From NCBI GenBank assembly GCA_020796225.1, contig CM036759.1:71401512-71465511 (forward strand): a DNA stretch of 64,000 bases. The letters are read 5' to 3'. Below the pieces are notes generated by a model. It did no database searches and had not been told where the DNA came from. It was given only the letters and a program-made list of their open reading frames with translations. A program made the translations under genes and the position numbers. The stretch's first letter is position 1, and each line of letters begins with the position of its first letter. The DNA is from Arion vulgaris (Eukaryota; Mollusca; Gastropoda; Stylommatophora; Arionidae). This document shows, in pieces, positions 42,426 through 54,571 of the stretch.

Positions 42426-42429
42426 TTCA

Positions 42430-42760
42430 TGCTCGGTGTCGCTCGGTCACCAAGGCCAGCGGGTAGTATATCAGGCTTCCAGGAAAAGTTAGCAACAGGA
42501 AACATATATCTGTTCTCATTAAACATTTTACAACTAAATATCGGTGGATTGTCAACAAAGAAACTAGAACTAACACACCTACTACACCACAAGAAACCCT
42601 CCATCAAAATAGAGACCAACATATTCCAGGATAAACACATTACAACTGTAAATGTACTGACTGCAGGGGAATCATCACATATTAGAAATGATATCCAAGG
42701 GAATGTGACAAACATATCTCACCGTTCATCTGATATACAGAGGGCAACAATTTAACAAGA
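42430..42760 (+). pseudogene. JK element EN N-terminal fragment
   Basis: One frame reads LFSLNILQLNIGGLSTKKLE, then LLHHKKPSIKIETN and a degraded remainder. EN after RT in this order means two separate fragments or a rearrangement. It is truncated near 42,760. Confidence 0.6.
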
Positions 42761-43075
42761 AATACGCTGTCTATAATGTATATGGATAGGAAGTGCCCAA
42801 AGACATATCCTGCATCTGTACTGACACCATCTCCCAAAAGAGTTGTCCCGAGGTAATATTTTAAAAGGTAAATTTGGGACAAGTATAAAAAAAAAAAGAT
42901 AAACTGCTAGGTGAAATAAGTAGTTTTCCCGGAACACCTGCTGTTAATTCAGGCGATGGTCATCCCACCCTTTGGCCTTCTGGCTGATTTTTGCGTGAGG
43001 ATCTTTTTACTGGTGTCTCTTACCATGCGGAAAATTTTCCCTTTCAGGGGTACTTGAAGTTTAGTCATTCAAGTG
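42761..43075 (+). repeat. Spacer with NC 3'-end block
   Basis: GCTGTTAATTCAGGCGATGG and CTGGCTGATTTTTGCGTG (42,951-43,000) match the NC terminus at 57,949-58,005 and 10,845-10,900. The rest shows nothing. Base quality starts to fail near 42,960. Confidence 0.4.
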
Positions 43076-46000
43076 GGGTAAAAGGGCCATTCACGGGAAA
43101 ATGAGCCAGGGGGGTTAGGGGGCGCTAACCAAGACCCTGCCTTAAACCACCACGCGGTGAAACGGGGAAACAGACTTGGTTCGGTCTGGCTAAAGGGGGC
43201 GGGGATGGGGGAACCCTGAAAACAAAGCAGGGGGAAAACCCGGAAAATTCACATCTCCTGGCCAATTGCCCTCGAAATGGGCCCAGAAACAGCGCGCAAG
43301 TTACCTGTGGGGATAGTGTGAGCTTGGGGCCCCCGGCATAAAGGAAACCCCTGAAAAAAAACAAAATTTCCGGGTGAAGTCCCAAAGCGATGTCCATACT
43401 AGAAAGAACTGTGAGATAGGGGTAAAAAACGCCTAAAAACAAAATCGTGGTCCTCCGAAAACTGGAAATCTCTGAAAATAAAAATTTCCCGGGCCCAAAG
43501 ACCAAAAAATAGCGGCTCCAAAAGTCGAAACAGTAGTGAGTCGGGGGAAAAAGTGGTCACTGCAATGAGGACGGGAAGTCCCTAAAATACAAAAATTTCC
43601 TGCCCAAAAGACCCAAAAAAAAACGCTTGGCGCCCATGAAACATAGCCTGTTCTCGGAACCCCCCTGCCTTGTGGTGCATGGTTGGGAAACCAAAGGCTA
43701 GCGGAGCAAACCGTAAAAAAAACCTACAGTGCAACCAAGGGTTTCAAAACGCCCGGTTCAAAGATGGCGCCCTAAGCCCAGGGCAGGTCATCTAAGGGTA
43801 GCACCCCTGAAAGAAAATGGCAACTCACTGCCTTGTATTTTTGGCTGGGACATCAAGGCAAAGGGGAAAACCCGTGCTTGGGGCGGATCGCCCAAAAAGA
43901 TAAGCACCAGAGCTAGGGCCCGAAAGTGGTTGCCCCCATGCTGTGCAGGGAAAAATTTTATCAGAATATGTTTATTAATAAAATAATGGTTAGCCGAAAG
44001 CCCCGCCGGGGGGAGGGGGGGGCCCCCATGCCTCAAGGGGGCCCCTTTATCTGCGGTCCCCCCCCCAACCGGGCACAGCAGACGGTAACCGGGTTAAAGC
44101 TACGGGTTAAGGGGAAAGAAAAACCATAAAATTAAATATCACCCAAGGGAAACGGAATATCCACCAAAAGAAGCAAAACTGTGACTTCAAAGAACAAAAG
44201 GCGGGAAACAAAAAGCACCTAAACCCCAGACATAAGTTGAATAAAAGGTTACAGCCCTTTCAGAACAGACAGAGAAGGGACAGGGGGGATCTCACCTAGT
44301 CAAAAAGGCATTAACAAAGATGGAAGGAAAAAAAGGGAAACCCCCCGGGCAGTTAAATCTGGTTTAAATTTTTGTAAAAACACACAGATCATTCTTACAA
44401 TTTTTACTGTAAGTTACCCCCGCTGTCATAAACAATGAATATCGTGAGAACTCATGTATTGGGGTTTGGGTTTTAACACCCCTGGAGATGGGGTACTCAA
44501 ACAAAAAGTAGAGGAGTAGGGTGGGGCGGGGGATCAAAACAATCTGTTCCCCATAACCTCCAGCGACCATCAACTTTTTACTAAACGTGGGCCCCAAGAG
44601 TACCCCTACGCCTTTGCAACAAACGATATATCCACCAAGTAGTCCTAGGTTTTCCCCCCAACTGGGGGTAGTGACCATGACCAGTCAAATTTAAGTAGCC
44701 TCAATTTGACCGGCCCAAAGTGGGTTTCCAGGGGAACATAAAGAATTGGGAAAAAGTATGGAGCACGACTGAGCAAATGTTTCCCAACATCAAAAAAACG
44801 TAGAAGTGGGGAACTGTGAAGAACCTGAAAACGGGACGGGGAAAACCTCCCCAGAGGCGCCCAAAAAGGGTTAAAAAATCTGGGCACAGAGGGTTTAGAA
44901 GGAAAAAAACCGAGAAGACAAGGAGTAGGCAGAGCAGGCACAGTGTGGGGACAAATACTGTCACAAGGGGCAGCCCAAAAAACAGAAGAGAGGTCAAACG
45001 GGGCGAGACAGAGTTGGTCAAAACAACCTCCTGAACCCCATGGGCGGCCATAAACTGTGGGCTGGCCAAAGGGTGGCATGAAAACACCAAAACCACATAG
45101 TCCAACAAGACAAGAAGATGGCTTCGGGGAGGAAGCAGCAAACATCCATAACAAATGGAAGTCAGAGATAACATAGCAAAGGAAAAAGTTGATGCCACCC
45201 CCCAGAAAAGCCGGGGCCCCCAAGGGAGATATCCCCCGGAACATTCACCCTGGGGCTGGAAGAGGGTTTAAGGGGCCTGAAACCCAGAAAGTCGCCGGAA
45301 AGATGGGATCAAAAGATGAAAAAATTGGGGAAAAAGAGAAAGGTGTCTCTGTCCGTTTCAACATGTCGTGGAGAACAGGCATGGACCGCAAGAATGGAAA
45401 AAAGCAAACATGGTACCCATCCTAAAAACCCGGCAAAAAAATCGACCCCGCAGTTACAGACCAAAAATCCTAAGCTGGGCAAACTTATGGGCGAGGTGAA
45501 CAAACCATCCCGGCACTTGGGAAAACAAAGGGCTGCTTATGGCCCAAAAAGGCGGTTTTGGAGAAAAGATCCCCAGAGGATCAAGTAACCTACATTGTCC
45601 CGGAAATCGAGGATGGTTTCCAAAAAAAGAAACAGACACTGGGGTCTTGGGAGATATGGAGAAGGCATTTGACACAGTCTGGAAAGAAGGATTAGGCTCA
45701 AACTCCCCACCTGGGGAAAAGGGAAGAATGAAATTGGTAGATAGATACCTAAAAACAGAACAGCAAGGGTTCAGGTTCAGGGGACAAAAAATGAAGGCCA
45801 CACTGGGGCAGGAGTCCCCCAAAGGGGGAGTGCTCCGACTCTCTTTTTAGTCTTCGTCAATGACATTGCAACAGCCTCCCCGAACAGTTCACTCCCATGT
45901 ATGCCAGACTTGGCAATATGGGCGAGAGAAGAGTAATCCAACAGAAAATGACTGCAAACACGTTTAAAAACCTGGGCAGAAAGTGGAATATGAAAATAAA

Positions 46001-46845
46001 TCCTTCAAGACCACTTACACTGTGTTTTCCCCGAAAAAAAGGTTCAAGATAACGCTTAAAATCAATGGGCAGAACCTTCCGTAAAACCCCAACGTCCAGG
46101 AGTCACCTCGACAGAAAGCTGACTTGGTGCACCCAATAGAATCTCGGCAAAACGAGCATAGGCTAACAATGATGCTAAAATGGGTTCCCCTGGGGTCAAA
46201 CACCAAATTCTCAAGACACTTTACTCGGGAGGTCGACCGGTCCCGGGACGGATGGCAGCTGGGCAATGCTAAAAAACAACGCAAAAATAGGGAGCAGTCA
46301 AAACGGGGCCACGATTATCACTGGGCCAAAAATCCCGCCCATCAAGGCGTGGGGGGACCATCACAGGCATCCAACCCAAAGACTGACGAGGGACAAAAAA
46401 TGTAACTTGGGGAAAAATCAAAGCTCAAATGGGATCCCTGCATGAAAGAAAGTTTAAACCGGGAAAATGGGGAATACGAGTCTAACCCCTTAGAATCTCA
46501 CACGACGAAACCCCGTCCCCTTTCCCAAAAACAGCCAAACCAATCCCGGGAACGAAAGTGCCCGCCAGGAAAACAAAAAAGCCAGAACTAAGGAATCAAT
46601 CCCGGGATAATGAGCAAAAGGGGTCAAACAAATCGCAAAAAATCAAAAAAGAGCACAAGAATCGAGTACCCCGAAAATGAGGGAAGCCGTCACAGACGGA
46701 TCGGGAAAAGCAATGGATGGCGGAGGAGGGAAAAGTGCTTAAAATCTCAAAGAAAGTCACGGCAAAAACGGTGCAACTGGCAAATACCGAATAACTACCG
46801 AGCTGAGGCAGAGGAATCAAAGGGCCCAAAATTTTACCCCCCCCA
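43076..46845 (+). pseudogene. RH1 element, 3' truncated
   Basis: The 5' module is visible (GGTAAAAGGGCC, AAAATGAGCC, GGTTAGGGGGCGCTAACC near 43,075-43,130), then the long 5' untranslated region with CAAAGGCTAGCGGAGC (43,693). EN begins near 44,140, RT has an MYAR-LAIWA remnant of YADD near 45,898, and RNase H (VTDGS near 46,692) is cut inside the domain at about 46,845. No 18S or spacer precedes this copy. Errors are as dense as in the rDNA. Confidence 0.65.
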
Positions 46846-48707
46846 TTTACAGCCCAAAAAAAAACAAACTCGTCGTCCCCAACCGGGTGGTGTCGTCGTC
46901 GTCGTCTTCTTCTTAGTCCTCGGCGGAGACGTTGTCCTCGGCGGAGACGTTGTCCTCGGTTTGTCGTCCTCGGGGGGTCGTCCTCTCGTCCGTCTCGTCC
47001 TTCAGAAACCGACCGCGCAGGTTCGACTCCCCCCCGAGCAAACAAATAAACAGCATGGTCAAAAGTTGGAATGGGAAAAATGGCTCGGTGACCCACGGTT
47101 TGTGTTGGTTGATGGACAAACTCTTTTCTATTATTTAAAACATTTTTCGTTTTCAAAAAAAGAAAAGTGTACAGAAAAAAGAAATAATTTCACAAGCCCC
47201 TGAAACATTTTATATATATATTTTTTTTCTATCTCCCTAAATCGTATATTTTAAATACATCTTACGGCCAGCGCGCTCAATCGACCACCTACCCCAAAAG
47301 TGTACCCAGAAGCAAGCCCGTCAGCATAAAAGTATACAAAAGATCTTTTTTTTTCCTTTGCAAAAAGATACAAAAGAAGACAATTTTTTTTTTTTTTTTT
47401 TTTTTTAAAATTATTTAAAATTTTTAAAGGTCTTATTATAAATATTTGAATTTCGTACCTGTACAATTTGCTGACTTTAAGTTTTAACCACAATATCAAA
47501 TTTCTATTTGGCGAAATCTAGAATAACAGTTAGATTATTGCCCCCGCAAAAATGATTAACACTACCTTAATAACTACTATCAGCTAAGGGCTGCGATCAA
47601 ACCCCCCTCTCCCAATTAATATTTTTTTCAATGTATGTACCATGTTTGCTCATGCCCAAAAGTGTAACGATCGCATTTTTTTACTGTTACGATTTCTCCC
47701 CCCTGGGTCGTGGTATGGTAAGGCGGGTGGGGCGGTGAAATTTGGGAAAATAGAAACAAACAAACCAATATAGGCACAACTGGGCTACAACTTATTCTTT
47801 TCTTCTTGAGTTGCTGATTGTGTTTGCGTGAGATTGAACAAAATTTAGGATCATAACTTTAATTATAATTTTTTTAAAGTATAAATTATACCAACCATTA
47901 GAAATCATAAAAAAAAGGCCGGGCGGAAAACTTTTTTGGTTCAAGGGGGAAACAAAGGTTGTAGCAGCAGAAGAAGAAGTATACAAAAAAAACATTTTTT
48001 ATTTAGTAGAGTAGAGGGTCAGTGTGTATTGTTGCTTTGTTCGTCAATCCGTGGGGTTTTCATTGTTCTCTCAATAGACACCTAACCACGTGGTCGCCAG
48101 CAAAACGAAAAAATAATTTACGTAGGTACATTCAATGCGTTGGTGTGTTGTTGTTTTCTTTTTCCAACACAGGCGACGCGATGTCTGTGTTTACATTTTA
48201 AACTAACCTGCACCCTGGTTTTTAACCCACGGGGTTACCCGTGGTGAGCACGCTTGTTAGTTTAGAAATGAAAAACCGGCCACCGCCGTGTTGAAAAACA
48301 AACCAAAACATTGATTTTCTTATAAATTCCCCTTCTTCTTCTTCCTCTTCTTCTTCCCTTTTTTCTTTTTTTTCTTCTTCTTCTTTTCTTCTTCTTTCAA
48401 CTTTCTTTTGAAAAATTTTTGGTTGTGTTTTCGTGAAATGTAACACAAATTTCTGAATATCGTCTGAACTTGAACTTTAATTTTTTTATTAAAAACACAA
48501 AAAGGTTTGGATTTCAGGTTGCCAGGCATTGCATTTACTTACGTATGGACGTTTTTTAAATTTTTTTTTAAGCAGATTAAACGACAGTGTCATTAGCTTT
48601 GGTCACAAAAAACCCCAAATGTTTAATTAAAAAAATGCCCGGGGCTTGTTTTCATTTATCAAATATAATATAATCCCTATTCTATGAAAATGACGGTATT
48701 CTGAGGC
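46846..48707. other. AT-rich segment upstream of the 18S units
   Basis: It opens with a TCG/TCT microsatellite (46,880-46,915) and two tandem GGCGGAGACGTTGTCCTC units (46,922-46,958). From 47,100 it is AT-rich with a T run at 47,383-47,405 and a CTT-rich tract at 48,329-48,400. No recognised gene. Its position just before an 18S 5' end (48,708) would fit rDNA intergenic spacer, but it does not resemble the spacer units before the other 18S starts. Frames here are low-complexity. Confidence 0.4.
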
Positions 48708-48810
48708 TATCTGGTTGACCCTTTAGCATAGCTTGTTAAAAAGATTAACCATCATGTCTAAAAAGCACACTGTTCAGGGAAACCCCAGTGCTTTAAACAG
48801 GGAGGTTAAA
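48708..48810 (+). rRNA. 18S rRNA 5' end, unit 1 of 3
   Basis: TATCTGGTTGACC, AGCATAGCTTGTT, ATCATGTCTAA, CACACTGTTCAGGGAAACCC, TTTAAACAGGGAGGTT. This is the 18S 5' end with many errors, ending at the point where RH1 or spacer units join in the other copies. Confidence 0.8.
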
Positions 48811-49262
48811 AGAGAAGAATTGGGTTTGTGGTCGCAAACTGGCCTCCCCGTTTTGAAAAAAACACCACCAGGGCGGCGCGGTTATTCGATAACCAATTGG
48901 TGTGTTCTAACGGCGCGCGTGCCTTGCTTTCACCAACGGGGCTCCCAGGAAAAAAGGGACAAGGTAGCGTTGTTATTAAAAGACTGCTGCCGCCCGCGCT
49001 CTTATTTTTTTTTTCCCCTTTCCCTTTTTTCTCCTTATCCCCCTCTAAAATTTTTTAAAAGTGGGTGGTTTCCCTTTAAAAGGCCCGGCTCTCGCAACGG
49101 TTGTGGGTCCGCAGGATAACTGGTGTCGTTTTTTTTTTTTGGCAGCGAGTCTTCCCGGCAAAACTGTGGGAAGCGGGCTGGTCTTTCCTTAATTTCGATT
49201 TTGGGGGACGGGGATGTTAAAAAGGTTCTCCCCTCCCCCCGAGCATTGTCGCCGGTCCGTAT
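48811..49262 (+). repeat. rDNA 5' spacer unit E2
   Basis: It starts AATTGGGTTTGTGGTCGCAA and has CCTCCCCGTTTTG, GCGGTTATTCGATAACCAAT, TTAAAAGGCCCGGC and the GAGCATTGTCG end. It is homologous to E1 and E3 over its whole length and joins 18S text at both sides. Confidence 0.75.
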
Positions 49263-49370
49263 AATTTTGGGTTGACCTCCGTAGTATGCTTTCCAAATTA
49301 ACCTGCTTCAATTTCACACGTCCACGGTAAACCCGGGAAAAAGGCTCATTAAATCAGCGAGGTTCAATAA
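49263..49370 (+). rRNA. 18S rRNA 5' end, unit 2 of 3
   Basis: TTTGGGTTGACCTCCGTAGT ... GCTCATTAAATCAGCGAGGT ... TCAATAATA. It is followed by spacer unit E3 instead of the rest of 18S. Confidence 0.85.
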
Positions 49371-49893
49371 TACCGACCATCTGGGTTGTGCGTCTGCAAA
49401 CGGCCTCCCCGTTTTGAAAATAACCGGACGGGCAGCCAGTCGCGAACGCTTTCCCCCAGTGTCGATAACCAATTGCGTGCATAGTTCTAACGGCTGCGCG
49501 TGCCCCCTCGTTTTTTCACGCGAAGGGGGTCCCAGCGAAAAGGGACAAGGTAGGTTGTTTTAAAGACTCTTTTGCTCGCCGCGCGGGTCTTTTTGGTGTG
49601 TGTGTGTCCGTAATCGGAGTTTCTCGGTCGCGGTGTGATGCATCAGTCTAAAATTTTAAACGCTCGACGGTGGCCTTTAAAAAGGCCCCGGCTCTCGCAA
49701 GAGCTTGTGGGCCCCGGGTAGTAACATGGTGTCTTTTTTTGCTTGGCGAGGCGCGAGTTTTGCCGGCAAACCAAAAGCGAGCGCTCGGTCTTTTCCCGCT
49801 TAAATTTCGCTTTTTCCCCGGGACGTCGGGATCCGCTCTGCACGGGCGCTGTCTCCCTACCCCAGCATTGTGGGCCCGGTCTCGTCCATGACA
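49371..49893 (+). repeat. rDNA 5' spacer unit E3
   Basis: The best preserved spacer unit: CTGGGTTGTGCGTCTGCAAA, GGAGTTTCTCGGTCGCGGTG, GGCCTTTAAAAAGGCCCCGG (a 10-bp inverted core), GTAACATGGTGTCTTTTTTT and GGGACGTCGGGATCCGCTCT, ending directly before 18S. The run of 523 bp gives the true length of the spacer carried. Confidence 0.8.
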
Positions 49894-50008
49894 GCATCTG
49901 GTTGTCTGCCAGTAGTCATATGCTTGTCTCAAAGATTGCCATGCATGCAATTCACATTCCCCGGTGAACCCGAATGGCTCATTAAATCAGTCGAGGTTCA
50001 ATAGATAT
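49894..50008 (+). rRNA. 18S rRNA 5' end, unit 3 of 3, joined to RH1
   Basis: ATCTGGTTGTCTGCCAGTAG, TCATATGCTTGTCTCAAAGA, AATGGCTCATTAAATCAGTC and GAGGTTCAATAGAT. The rest of this 18S continues at 54,572 after the RH1 insertion. AGAT occurs at both junctions. Confidence 0.9.
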
Positions 50009-53000
50009 TGAACCAAAAGGCTCATGTTTCACGGCAAAAATGAGCCGGGGTTTGGAAGGGCGCGCAAACCAAGACCCTGCCTCTAAATCACCACGCGGTG
50101 ACCCTAAAAAAAGACAAAAGGTTGGGGTCTGAAAAAAGGGGGGGGGGATCGGGAGACCGTAAAAGAAAAGAGGGGCCGAAAATCCCGGGAGAATCCACAC
50201 GTCTCTTGGCCGATTGTCCCCCGAAATGGGACGAACAGCAGCGTGCAAAGTTATCTGTGATGACAGTGTGAGCTTAGAGACGCAACACATAAAAGGAAAT
50301 CCCTGAAAATAACCCATCCCCTGGTCGAAGTCCCAAAATGTATGCCCAAACTCAGAAAAAACCCTTTGGATGCAGGTACGAACCTTCGCAAACAAAATCG
50401 TGGTCACTGAAACTAGAGACGGGAATCCCTGAAAATACACACATTTCCTGCCCAAAGCCCAAAAATACGCGGCTAAAAAACTACGAAACAGTAAGAAAGT
50501 GAGTCCGCCCCCAAAAACGTGGTTGCAATGCAGAAGACTGGAAGCCCCTGAAAATCCCCACACATTTCCTGAAAAGCCCGAAAAAAGTCTTCAAAGCGTC
50601 CCGAAACATAGCTCTGTTTTTCCGAGGAACCCGCTGCCTTGTGGTGTCAGGGTTTGGGGTACAATCAAAGGTGCGGAGCAAACCGTAAACAAACCTGAAC
50701 GAGTGACGAACCAATGTGTTCAGAAAAACGACCGGTTCGGTGGGAAGATGGCGCCATAACCCCGGGGGGGCAGGTCATCTAAGGGTAGCAGCCCTGAAAG
50801 AAAATGGCAACTCATTGCCTTGTGAGTTTGGCGGGGACAGTCGAAGGCTAACGGAGAGCGAACCGTATACAAACGCTGGTTGAAAACGGATACACGTCCG
50901 AAAGATAAGCACCTGAGCTCAAAACGGCACTGAAAGTGTAACGTAGCTACCCATGCTGACGCTGCATGGACTAAATTTTATCATGAATATGTTTTTTAAT
51001 AATGAAATTTGATATGGTGCTACGCCGAAAGCCCCGCCGGCGGACAGTCCCGGGCCCCATGCCTCAAGGGCCGTTTTATTCCGACGGTCCCCGCCCTCAA
51101 CTCGGCACAGCAGCGAACGAGGTAACCGGGTTAAAGTACTGGTGCGATCGGGCAGTATTGACCAAAGAAATTAAATATCACCCAATGGAATGCGGAAGGT
51201 ATCCACCCCAAAAGAAGCACTCCCAAAAAACTTGCAGAAGCGATATAATTGCGTGCATACAAGAAACACCAATCCCGACACAAGTTCGAATCAAAAAGGG
51301 TTTCCAGACCTTCAGAACAGACAGAGAAGGACAAAGGGGGGTCCTCACCCCAGTCAGAAATGGCATTCCAACCAAGCAGTGGAAGGAACAAAGGAAACCC
51401 CGGGGCAGTTGAGATCATGGGTTTAAATTCGGGAAAAAAAACAGATCATTCTGTACAATCTTTACTGTCCAAGTTACCGCCGCTGTACTCGAAACAAAAT
51501 ATCAGTGAGAACTCATGAGGGGCGGGGATTTCAACAGCCCTGGGGAGATGGGGTACTGAAACAAAAGTAGAGGAGTTATGGAAGACGGGAGATCGAGAAA
51601 ATCGTTCCTATCAACGCTCCAAGATCCAAACTTTTACTGAGACGTGGCAACAACGAGTACCCCCGATCTGGCCTTTGCCCAAACGATATATCCACCAAAG
51701 TAGTCCCAGGTTACCCCCCAACTAGGATGTGACCAAAACCTGTCAAATTGCAAGTGACCCCAATTTTGTACCGGCCCAAAAAGTGGTTGCCCGGTGGAAT
51801 ATAAAAGAGAATTGGAAAAGTATGGAGATGATGATGCAAATGTTGAACGAATCAACATGCGACAAGAAAAACGTGCGAATCGTGGCAAGGGAACGTCAAA
51901 AATCCTAAAACGGCAGGGGAAAACCCTCCCCAGAGGCGCACGAAGGATTAAAGCCATACTGGGCAAGGGGGTTCAGAAGCTTTAAAAAAACCTTGAGAAG
52001 ACAAAGGGGTGAGGCAGAGCATGCACAGTCAGTGGAGACAAACACTGTCTACAAGGCGGCAACCAAAATACAGAAGAGAGGGAAAACGGCGGGGAGACAG
52101 AGTTGGTCAAAACAACCCGAATCCCCGAACCCCGATAGGGACGGCCATAAACTGGGGTGGCCAAAGGGTGAGCATGAAAACACAGCAGACCACCATATCC
52201 TCGAACAAAAAAAAGATGGCCGGGGGAAGCAGCAAACATCCTTAACAAAACCAAGTCGCAGAGTAAGAACAAAAGGAAAAATTGATGCCACCAAGAAAAG
52301 CTCGGCTCTCAAGGAGCCGAGAAAAAAGGAAAAGTCACCTAACGGACACATTCACCAGAACGAGCTGGAAGAGGCTTTAAAGGGGCCTGAAACCAGAAAG
52401 TCGCCCGGAAAGATGGGATCACCAATGGGATGCAAAAAACCCGGGGAAACAGAGCAAAAGGGCGCTCTACTGGCCGTTCTCAACATGTCGGGGGAAAAAA
52501 GGCATGTACCGCAAGAATGGAAAGAAGCAATCATGGTGCCCATCCCAAAAACCCGGCAAAAATAAACTTGACCCAGCGAGTTACAGACCAAAGCCCAAGC
52601 GACGGGCAAACTTATGGGCGCATGGTGAACAAACGCTTATCCTGGCCGGACAAAGGGGCTTATGGCACAACAAGGCGTTTTAGTCGATCCCCAAAGGGTC
52701 AAGAACCACATTGTCAGGGAAAGAGGACGGTTTCCAAAAAAAAACAGAACTGGCGGTCTTGGTAGATATGGAGAAGGCTTTTTACACAGTCGGAAAAAAG
52801 GGAAAAGGGAAAAATGCTACCCTCCGGGGAAAAGGGGAAAAATGTACAATTGGCTCGATAAAACCTAGAACAGAACAGCAAGGGTTCAGGTTCAGGGGGG
52901 ACAAAAGTATGAAGGCCACACTGGAGCAAGGGGGTCCCCCCGGGGGGGTCTCACCGACACTCTTTTTAGTCTTCGTCAAACATTTGCAACATGCCTCCCG

Positions 53001-54571
53001 AACGGTTCACTCTGCCATGTATGCCGACGACCTGGCAATATGGGCGAGAGAAGAGTCAATGCCCACAGCTGAAAATCGACTGCAAGCTACATTAAATAAC
53101 CTTGAAGTGTGGTCAGAAGTGGAAATGAAAAAAAATCCTTCAAAAACCCCTTACACTGTGTTCTCCCCGAAAACAAGGATTAAAGATAACGCTTAAAATC
53201 AATGGGCAGAACCTTCCAGAAAATAAAACCCCAACGTACCTAGGAGTCACACTCGACAGAAAGCTGACTTTGAAATCGAGAATGCTACGGGAAAAGCGAA
53301 CCAGGCTAAAAAGATGGAAAACTCGAGGTTCCACTGGGGGGCAAACAGCAGAATTCTCAAGAACTTTACCTGGTAGAGTGCGACCGTCCTAGAGTCGGGA
53401 TGGCAGCGTGGGCAATGCACGAACAAGCAATTCGCAAAGTGAGCGCAGTCAAAAACCGGGCCCTACGCATTATCACTGGGGCCATAAAGTCCCGCCCATC
53501 AAAGGGGATGGAGACCATCACAGGATCAACCAAGATGAGAAGGGAAAGAAAGTAGGCCGGAAAAAAAAAGGGTGAATGATCCCAAAGCGAAAGAAATTTT
53601 AATCGGGAAAATGGGGAAAAACAGAATCTAACTTCGTTAGAATCTCTCCCCCTACCACAGACCCAGTCTTGTCCTGCCCGCTAAAAATCCCGGCAATCGA
53701 CAAGTCCCGCCATGGAAAACAAAATGCCCGAACTAAGGAATAACCCGGGCATAATTTCAAAAGGAAAAAGAACCTCGACAGAAAAACTGGGAGAAGAGTA
53801 CATAGAATCAGAGTACCCCGAAAAAGGTGGGCGCACGTCTACACGGACGGATCGGAATAAACCAAAAGCGATGGCGGAGGAGGAATAGTGCTTAAAATCT
53901 CCGAAAGTACGGTCAAGCGTTTCAACTGGCAAATATGAATAACACCCAGCTGAAGAGGCAATCAAAAGGCGGGCCCAAATGATCTTGGAGAGAAAACACT
54001 AAAGCAACAAGGTCGGATATTCACCGATGCTCTATCGGTCATCACGGCACTCAAATGCTTGGGAAAACTGAATGAATGAGCTCAAAACGTCCCCGCGAAC
54101 TAACGAGTTCCTCCGCCGTCATCCCGTGGGTCCGTCACACGCAAATTTGGAAACAAGGGCCGACAAGGGTTTTAAAAGGGCGGGCGATACCCCATGATCC
54201 CGAGAAGCATGAGGGAAGTCAAAAAAAATCTTCCACATGAAGAAGTGGGCAAAAAAAACACCCCCAGTACACAGACAGTGACGGTTTCTTGGTCTTCGGC
54301 AGTGAACAAGTTACCATTTTCGCCTCCACCGGCCACAACAAGCTCAGAGCGCATGTTCCATAAATTTAAAATTGGCACAACTAGCCTGTGCCCATGCAAT
54401 ATGGCAATGACGGAACAGCTTGCAAGACTGTCCACTTGCTATACGAGAAAAGTCTGGCCAAACACACAGAGCTTTGCGAAAAGCTGTACGGAGGAACGGA
54501 GTCCCAAAAAACAACAGTTAAATTCATGATAGAAGGTGGTCCATCAGGCTAGGCCGGGAACGCAAGAGAAA
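50009..54571 (+). pseudogene. RH1 element inserted in the 18S rRNA gene
   Basis: It is full length (4.56 kb). 5' module: GGCTCAT/ATGAGCC hairpin at 50,029-50,058, GGTTTG/CAAACC hairpin, GACCC near 50,083. 5' untranslated region runs to ~51,150. EN starts with ITQWNAEG-like text (51,175). RT has LVDMEKAF near 52,760 and YADDLAIW at 53,019. RNase H has YTDGS at 53,840, FTDALS at 54,020 and a late SHA/C block near 54,135. The C-terminal Cys/His cluster is near 54,385, and the 3' terminus is CATCAGGCTAGGCCGGGAAC, GCAAGAGA. It expresses EN, RT and RNase H if intact; here frames are broken, probably in large part by consensus errors. Confidence 0.85.

Noticed and set aside
44645..45244. 199- and 165-codon minus-strand ORFs
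   Set aside because: They are antisense to RH1 EN-RT linker text in an error-rich region; no motifs.
46610..47203. 197-codon + ORF and 186-codon antisense ORF
   Set aside because: They join RH1 RNase H remnants to a TCG microsatellite and low-complexity sequence. No coherent domain.
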